A stretch of DNA of 64,000 bases. It comes from Antennarius striatus (taxonomy: Eukaryota; Chordata; Actinopteri; Lophiiformes; Antennariidae). The notes below the pieces were generated by a model. That model searched no databases. It was given only the letters and a program-made list of their open reading frames with translations, and was not told the origin of the DNA. Every line of letters starts with the position of its first letter. Position 1 is the first letter of the stretch. Positions 26,505 to 64,000 of this stretch are shown in pieces. Location: NCBI RefSeq assembly GCF_040054535.1, contig NC_090778.1, forward strand, positions 9,184,001 to 9,248,000, written 5' to 3'. The position numbers were made by a program, and so were the translations under genes.

Positions 26505-26725
26505 TTTTCATGTTCTCTCTACGTCTGCATGGCTTCCCTGTGGGTGCTCTGGTTTCCTCAGTCCCAAAAACATGCAATGGACTATGAAAGTGAATTTGAG
26601 TGGGAAAGGGGTGTCTTTATATCTTTTCTCTGCGATCAATTGGCAACCCTTCCTTTCAACCACTGTCAACCGGTGTAAGCTTAAAAGACCACTGAAGAAT
26701 GTGTGTGGATAAGAAATGGGTGGAT
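26505..26725 (+). repeat. Degenerate interspersed repeat (common fish type)
   Basis: The series 'catggcttccctgtgggtg', 'tttcctcagtcccaaaaaca', 'ctgcgatcaattggcaaccc' and 'ggataagaaatgggtgg' follows the order of a widespread fish repeat that usually reads 'cttcctcccacagtccaaaa' and 'ctgcgatggactggcgacct'. The copy is old and strongly mutated. I do not assign a family name. Confidence 0.5.
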
Positions 26726-29700
26726 TTTTTTGCGCATATTTTGAACACATTGACCTGAAATTCATTTTGATATTTAAATTTTTTGGGTAACTTAAGTTTG
26801 TGATTTCGGAAATTAAAGCTATAACAAAACGTTGGTTTACAAACCTGGCCAACAGGTTTAGAATCACTCTTTGAAGAAGTTTAGCAAATGGCTGCTTCGT
26901 GCTGTGTGAGCAACTTTTTCCTCCAGTAACAGTGAAATTTACCTTATTGTATTTCTGGTGTTTCTGGTCAGTTCACTTCAGCTTAGCTCAGTTCATCACT
27001 CTCAGTTACAATAAGAAGCAAAGCTTTTAAACCCTTCAAATAATATATTTCTATAATATGTATCACTATGTAATATAGTAATTCGCATATTAACAACACT
27101 GTGAGGTCAAAGGTTTGTCTCTGAGGTGTTCTGACAGACAATATCAGCATAATCTTGAATAGGAAGTATCAACTAAAATGACACTTTTCCAGATTTTCAA
27201 AGTGAATCACTTCATAGAATGATATAAATTTCCATGACTGTCAGTTATTTTCTTTAAAGTTGATTTGATATGGGGATTAAAGGACAGTTGCAAAATAACA
27301 GACCTCAATGTTGAAATTCATATCACTTTCTCAAATTGTGGACCATCTGGAAAATAATAAACCTATTAAAGGTTGCAAGGGAAAAATCCAGTTCTTATTC
27401 AACAAGATATTATATATTTTTATTGTATCATAATCAGTGCAATGTAGCATTGTGTGCATATAATTGAATATTACAATTACAACACATCTGTGGAGGACGG
27501 TGGATAAAAATCAAAAACCGCATTTAATGAACCTTGAGGTTCTCTTTTTTCAAAAGAAATCTGACTGAGGAGCATTTAACAGACACACTCAAACAGATGT
27601 GAGATCAGTGACAATAGTGAAGAAAGTACCAGTAATGAACAAGAACAAATGAGTTGCTGTGTCGGACTGTACACTGGATCACTAAAACAATCTCTTGTGT
27701 CAGGAATGTTTTTTGACCTAACTCTCAAAATCTTCCAGATGGAATGTCATGGCTCTCTCTCTGTCTTCCTTCTTGATCTCTAAGAGTCGTCTTGAAAATC
27801 CTTGTCTCCTGAAGAATCTAAGGCCAGGTTTATGGCTGTTTCACTCTCCTGAGTTAAAATACACTTCAGCAGGGAGGATGTTTGTAAAATGATCTACATG
27901 CCAATTGATGATCTATTTGGGATACACAGTACGTATATTTCTGTGTACAGCTGTGCATTCCAACACCATCAGGTGGCAGCAGACACTTCATGCACATCCA
28001 GACAATAAGCATGTCAGAGAGGAAAGATCCCCCAGCAGAAGCAGGATGTGTCCAGACATGGGGGTTTATGCAGTCATGTGATCTTGCTCTGCTCCTCCTC
28101 GCCTCTTATGTAATCCCAGTCTCAAACATGTGCTCCCCCATAGCCACTGACCTGAATATGGTAATTGAAACCAGTTAGTCACAGAAACAGCATTTTCCAC
28201 CTCTAGCAACTGATGTTTGGATGGTAGAGATGGTGTTGCACATGAGTTACACCACAAAGAGATGAAAGTCTGTAATATTATGAGGTCAGTTCCCTAGCCT
28301 ACATGCATACCATTGTTCACAAAGCCTGCATTTCTCAGCCAGGCAGTTGTCAAACCACTTCCTCATGGGTAGTGTCTGATGAAAAACACACACGTTTTTC
28401 TCATTGAGAGCTGTAATTAAAATTTTGGGTATGACCTGACATCATTTTATTCAAAAATAGTCATGATTATGGTTACAGGGAAGAACACAGGCAAGCATAA
28501 TGGCAAAAATGTGATTAGGAGTCAATAGGATCATAAATTTGAATGAGACTTAAACACTGCATGACAATATTTAGTGAAGTCTGAGGTTTGTTTATTTTTT
28601 CCATATGTTGAATTCTTTCCATACTGTTTTGAACTCTATTTCCTCAACCAGAGCATCCAGTAATAGATCAGCATTGTCTAGGCATTTCTTATAGAAGCCA
28701 AATGTCACTATCTCAAAAAAAAGCGTTAGACATAAATACAATATTTATCATTTTTGAACACACTACATTTTAATTTTGAGTTAGTGATTTACATGTTACT
28801 TACTATCTCACTTTCTTTGTTGTCTTGGACCTTTGTATGTGCTCTTGTTTGAGGTTGCATTCCTCTGACGTACATGATGATGTAATATCACCAGTACTCC
28901 TATCTAGGATATATTGCAACATGACCTGTACGTATCAGCACACATCTTGTAATGACTGGCTATGAACTAAACCCAAAGGTGTTAAACTTTTAGTTTTAAA
29001 ACATGCCACACTGGCTGCTCAGCACTAATGTCCATCCTTAAAACAGTAATTTTGTCTTCAAACTTTGAATGTCATCTTTTCTTTCTCCAAACTTGTTCGT
29101 CAGTGGATAAAGTTAAGTGGATGTTTTTAATTGGGTTGTCTACTAGAAACCCCATATGTGGACTCTGCATCATGTAGTGATCACATTACTAAATACATTT
29201 TAAAAAAGGTTAATATGTTTTGCAACACAGCCACTGGGGTTGATTTTAGTAAATCCAGACTATGCTTTGGAGTCAATTTCAGCATGCTATTGATTTTTTT
29301 TTCTTTAGCAGAAGTGATGTAAAAAAATATCCAGCAAACCAGTAAAGAGTTGGGTCAGATCAAGAAACAAAATGGATTATAGAATCCAGATGTTTTTCCA
29401 AAACACCTTGCATAAACTCAATTTTGTACATCACATTCTTCTAAAACTACAGTATATAGCTTTCTTACACACGTACAAGCACTAAAAAAATAAATCAAAT
29501 CAACAAAATTGGAGCAAATCAACACATTTGAAATTGTATGCTTCTGAAATTCTTGAGGAAAATGTAATTTATCACCACCTGTCTGGCAATCTGTCTGGGG
29601 ATCATAATCAGTACAGTATATAAAATGAAATTAAAAAATTAAAATGCAGAAATGCACATTTGAATCAAACAGCAAACATCTGTTCGTGTTGAAAAAACAC

Positions 29701-29829
29701 ATAATTTTTGACTGTGCATCTCGTAATTTTCATTGACCATTGACATCGTCATTTATTATTGTGGCTAATAATTTCATTCATTTATTTTTCTATCTTCCGG
29801 GCGCTAACTTGCCTCCATAGCTCTCCTGC

Positions 29830-29960
29830 TCCACCAATCATAACAATAGGAGGGGCGGGGACACGTTAAGTTAGGTTGTCATTCTCATTGGGTAAATAAC
29901 AAACCACCCACTTAATTTGTAGCCTACCTTTGGGAGTCACGAGAAGTTTGACGTAAACGA
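29830..29960 (+). promoter_or_regulatory. bmp2k: BMP2K promoter region
   Basis: Three motifs sit close together: CCAAT at 29834-29838, a GC box (AGGGGCGGGG) at 29851-29860, and an inverted CCAAT (ATTGG) at 29887-29891. A CRE-like TGACGTAA lies at 29949-29956. The sequence then becomes G/C- and CpG-richer up to the BMP2K start codon. This fits a TATA-less housekeeping promoter. The exact start site is unknown. Confidence 0.55.
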
Positions 29961-30693
29961 ACCTCTATTAAAATGACACAGAGGTGAGTGGGGATGACCA
30001 AGACAAACTCGTAGAGAACGGCTAAGCTATACGTTTGTTGGTTTGAGATTCAGGCTCCCACTTTGTCAGCCCACCTGCAGTCGGAGTGACTCGTCTTGTG
30101 GAAAAACCTCCGTGACGACTAGCGAAGATCGTTAGCCGCTAACTACTGCAGCTAGTGAGCTAACTAGCCGCGTCGTCCGAGTGACGTGAACGAGTCGTTG
30201 TGATGCCAACGACGCCGAGGCTACTGTTGCGGGGCCACTGATTTGGATATATTCCTGGGAGGGATTTGTTGCCACCATAGCAAGCGTTATCAGCGCCAGT
30301 CACAGCTGCATTGTTGTGCTCTGCCTTCTCCTCATTGTTGCGGAAGGGTCCTGACAGCCACCGACTGAGTGCATGCTAGCAGCTGCTGCAGCCAGCTAAG
30401 GCGATGTATCACATTAGCTAACGAGCCCATCACATCTTCTTACTCTTTGTAAGTGGAAGCTGTCGCTGATACAAGCTTTGTGAGACCGACAGAGTGCCAT
30501 CATCCCATTGTGAGGCCAGTTAACTACTTTCATGTCGAATCATCCGACAGCGAGTAGTCCCTCCGGAGGAACCAGACGCAGAGTATGCAGGAGAAGAAAA
30601 CATTTCAGATAAGTTGATAGGGGACGTCGTACACAACCGAGTTTAATCGAACCACCGAAAAGGGACTTTATTTGTTGACAAAGAAAGTAAAGG
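29961..30693 (+). other. bmp2k: BMP2K 5' leader with upstream ORFs
   Basis: Likely 5'UTR before the BMP2K ATG. It holds four complete upstream ORFs: 30203-30241 (12 codons), 30373-30399 (8), 30404-30421 (5) and 30532-30612 (26 codons, with an Arg-rich end containing RRRVCRRRKHFR). A further ATG at 29973 is followed by a donor-like GAG-gtgagt at about 29985, so an extra upstream splice is possible. All uORFs end before 30694. Confidence 0.5.
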
Positions 30694-63427
<32,734 letters not shown>

Positions 63428-63636
63428 GTAGTGACCCCTGAACTGACCAGAGAGCGGTTTCACATTCTTATAGAAAATGTTTGTTACATTAAACCTCAGA
63501 TTGGTATTTTTGTATATGATACTTTTGTCTTTATCTCACACTTATTCAACATAGAGATAATTTTTAAGTCATGTTGAAAGGTTGAATTCTGCATTCTGTC
63601 ACAGTGCTATATTTTCTGCATATGGAATCTTATTTG

Positions 63637-63800
63637 GGCGACATTAGCTCAGTTCACTGGGTCTTGGCCTTGTGCACCCAAAAGTTCAGAGTGTGAACTG
63701 GCAGTGGTAAGGTGCCAGTTCACCTCCTGAGCACCGCCAATGTGCCCTTGTGCAAGGCACCGACCTTCACTATTCGGCCCCAAGTGCGAAACGGCGTCTC
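63637..63800 (+). repeat. Possible SINE fragment after BMP2K exon 13
   Basis: 'gcgacattagctcagttcac' resembles a tRNA A-box region, and 'ttgtgcaaggcaccgacctt' resembles the 'ttgagcaaggcaccgaaccc' phrase common in fish repeats. No clear B-box is left. Low confidence. Confidence 0.3.
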
Positions 63801-64000
63801 TCCATTCAACCTTTATCATAAAACATAAAACACTTGTTTGTTGTACACTGTACTGCATGAGCTGTATCAGATATATCACCCCATAAAACCTAAGTGAAAA
63901 GAAGAAGAATCAAAGTTTGGCTGCTTTTGTGTTTTGTAGTTGTCTTCTACAGAGGAGGTTTGTGAGTTTAGGTTCATATCGTGTTTTTTATGTCTGTCTA

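Larger units (their letters stand above)
22462..29800. other. ANXA3-BMP2K intergenic region, no gene seen
   Basis: About 7.3 kb of A/T-rich DNA. All open frames are short, lack splice-supported neighbours and have no recognisable domain. The only structures I can support are the AC microsatellite at 26011-26095 and one worn interspersed repeat near 26505-26725. Regulatory elements could be present but cannot be recognised from a single sequence. Confidence 0.6.

Overview
The window is vertebrate nuclear DNA, most probably from a ray-finned (teleost) fish. It has GT-AG split genes with short conserved exons, long dinucleotide microsatellites, RTE-clade LINE fragments, tRNA-derived SINEs and DNA-transposon MITEs of fish type. 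I could not name the species.

Three protein-coding genes lie head-to-tail on the + strand. (1) The 3' part of FRAS1, positions 24-14352: 19 exons that join in one frame to give about 1308 C-terminal residues. They encode Calx-beta repeats, the membrane-proximal ectodomain, one transmembrane helix and a cytoplasmic tail ending in a PDZ ligand. (2) A complete annexin of the ANXA3 type, coding 17372-22133. Its exon lengths are the classic annexin set, and it carries two alternative terminal exons in tandem. (3) The 5' half of BMP2K, from 30694 to beyond the window: a complete NAK-family Ser/Thr kinase domain followed by the start of the poly-glutamine tail. The order FRAS1-ANXA3-BMP2K, all in one orientation, matches human 4q21, so it is an old syntenic block and supports each gene call. 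The three genes are not an operon. FRAS1 acts in the epithelial basement membrane, ANXA3 at calcium-dependent membrane surfaces, and BMP2K in clathrin-adaptor phosphorylation and endocytosis.

Layout: 1-14352 FRAS1, with a rearranged RTE LINE in its first visible intron and large CA and CT tracts; 14353-about 15830 FRAS1 3'UTR; 16111-16339 palindromes and a candidate ANXA3 leader exon; 17372-22461 ANXA3; 22462-29800 intergenic DNA with no gene seen; 29830-30693 BMP2K promoter and uORF-rich leader; 30694-30844 BMP2K exon 1; 30845-48497 a 17.65-kb first intron that has collected most of the mobile elements (hAT MITE, SINEs, RTE fragment, Tigger/pogo element); 48498-63427 BMP2K exons 2-13.

I see no operon, CRISPR array, virus or novel multi-gene system. 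The observations most worth checking are the duplicated last exon of ANXA3, two rearrangements inside RTE copies that share a breakpoint, a SINE family whose tRNA-like head is attached to different bodies, a microsatellite grown inside a SINE, and unusual palindrome clusters near ANXA3 and inside BMP2K.
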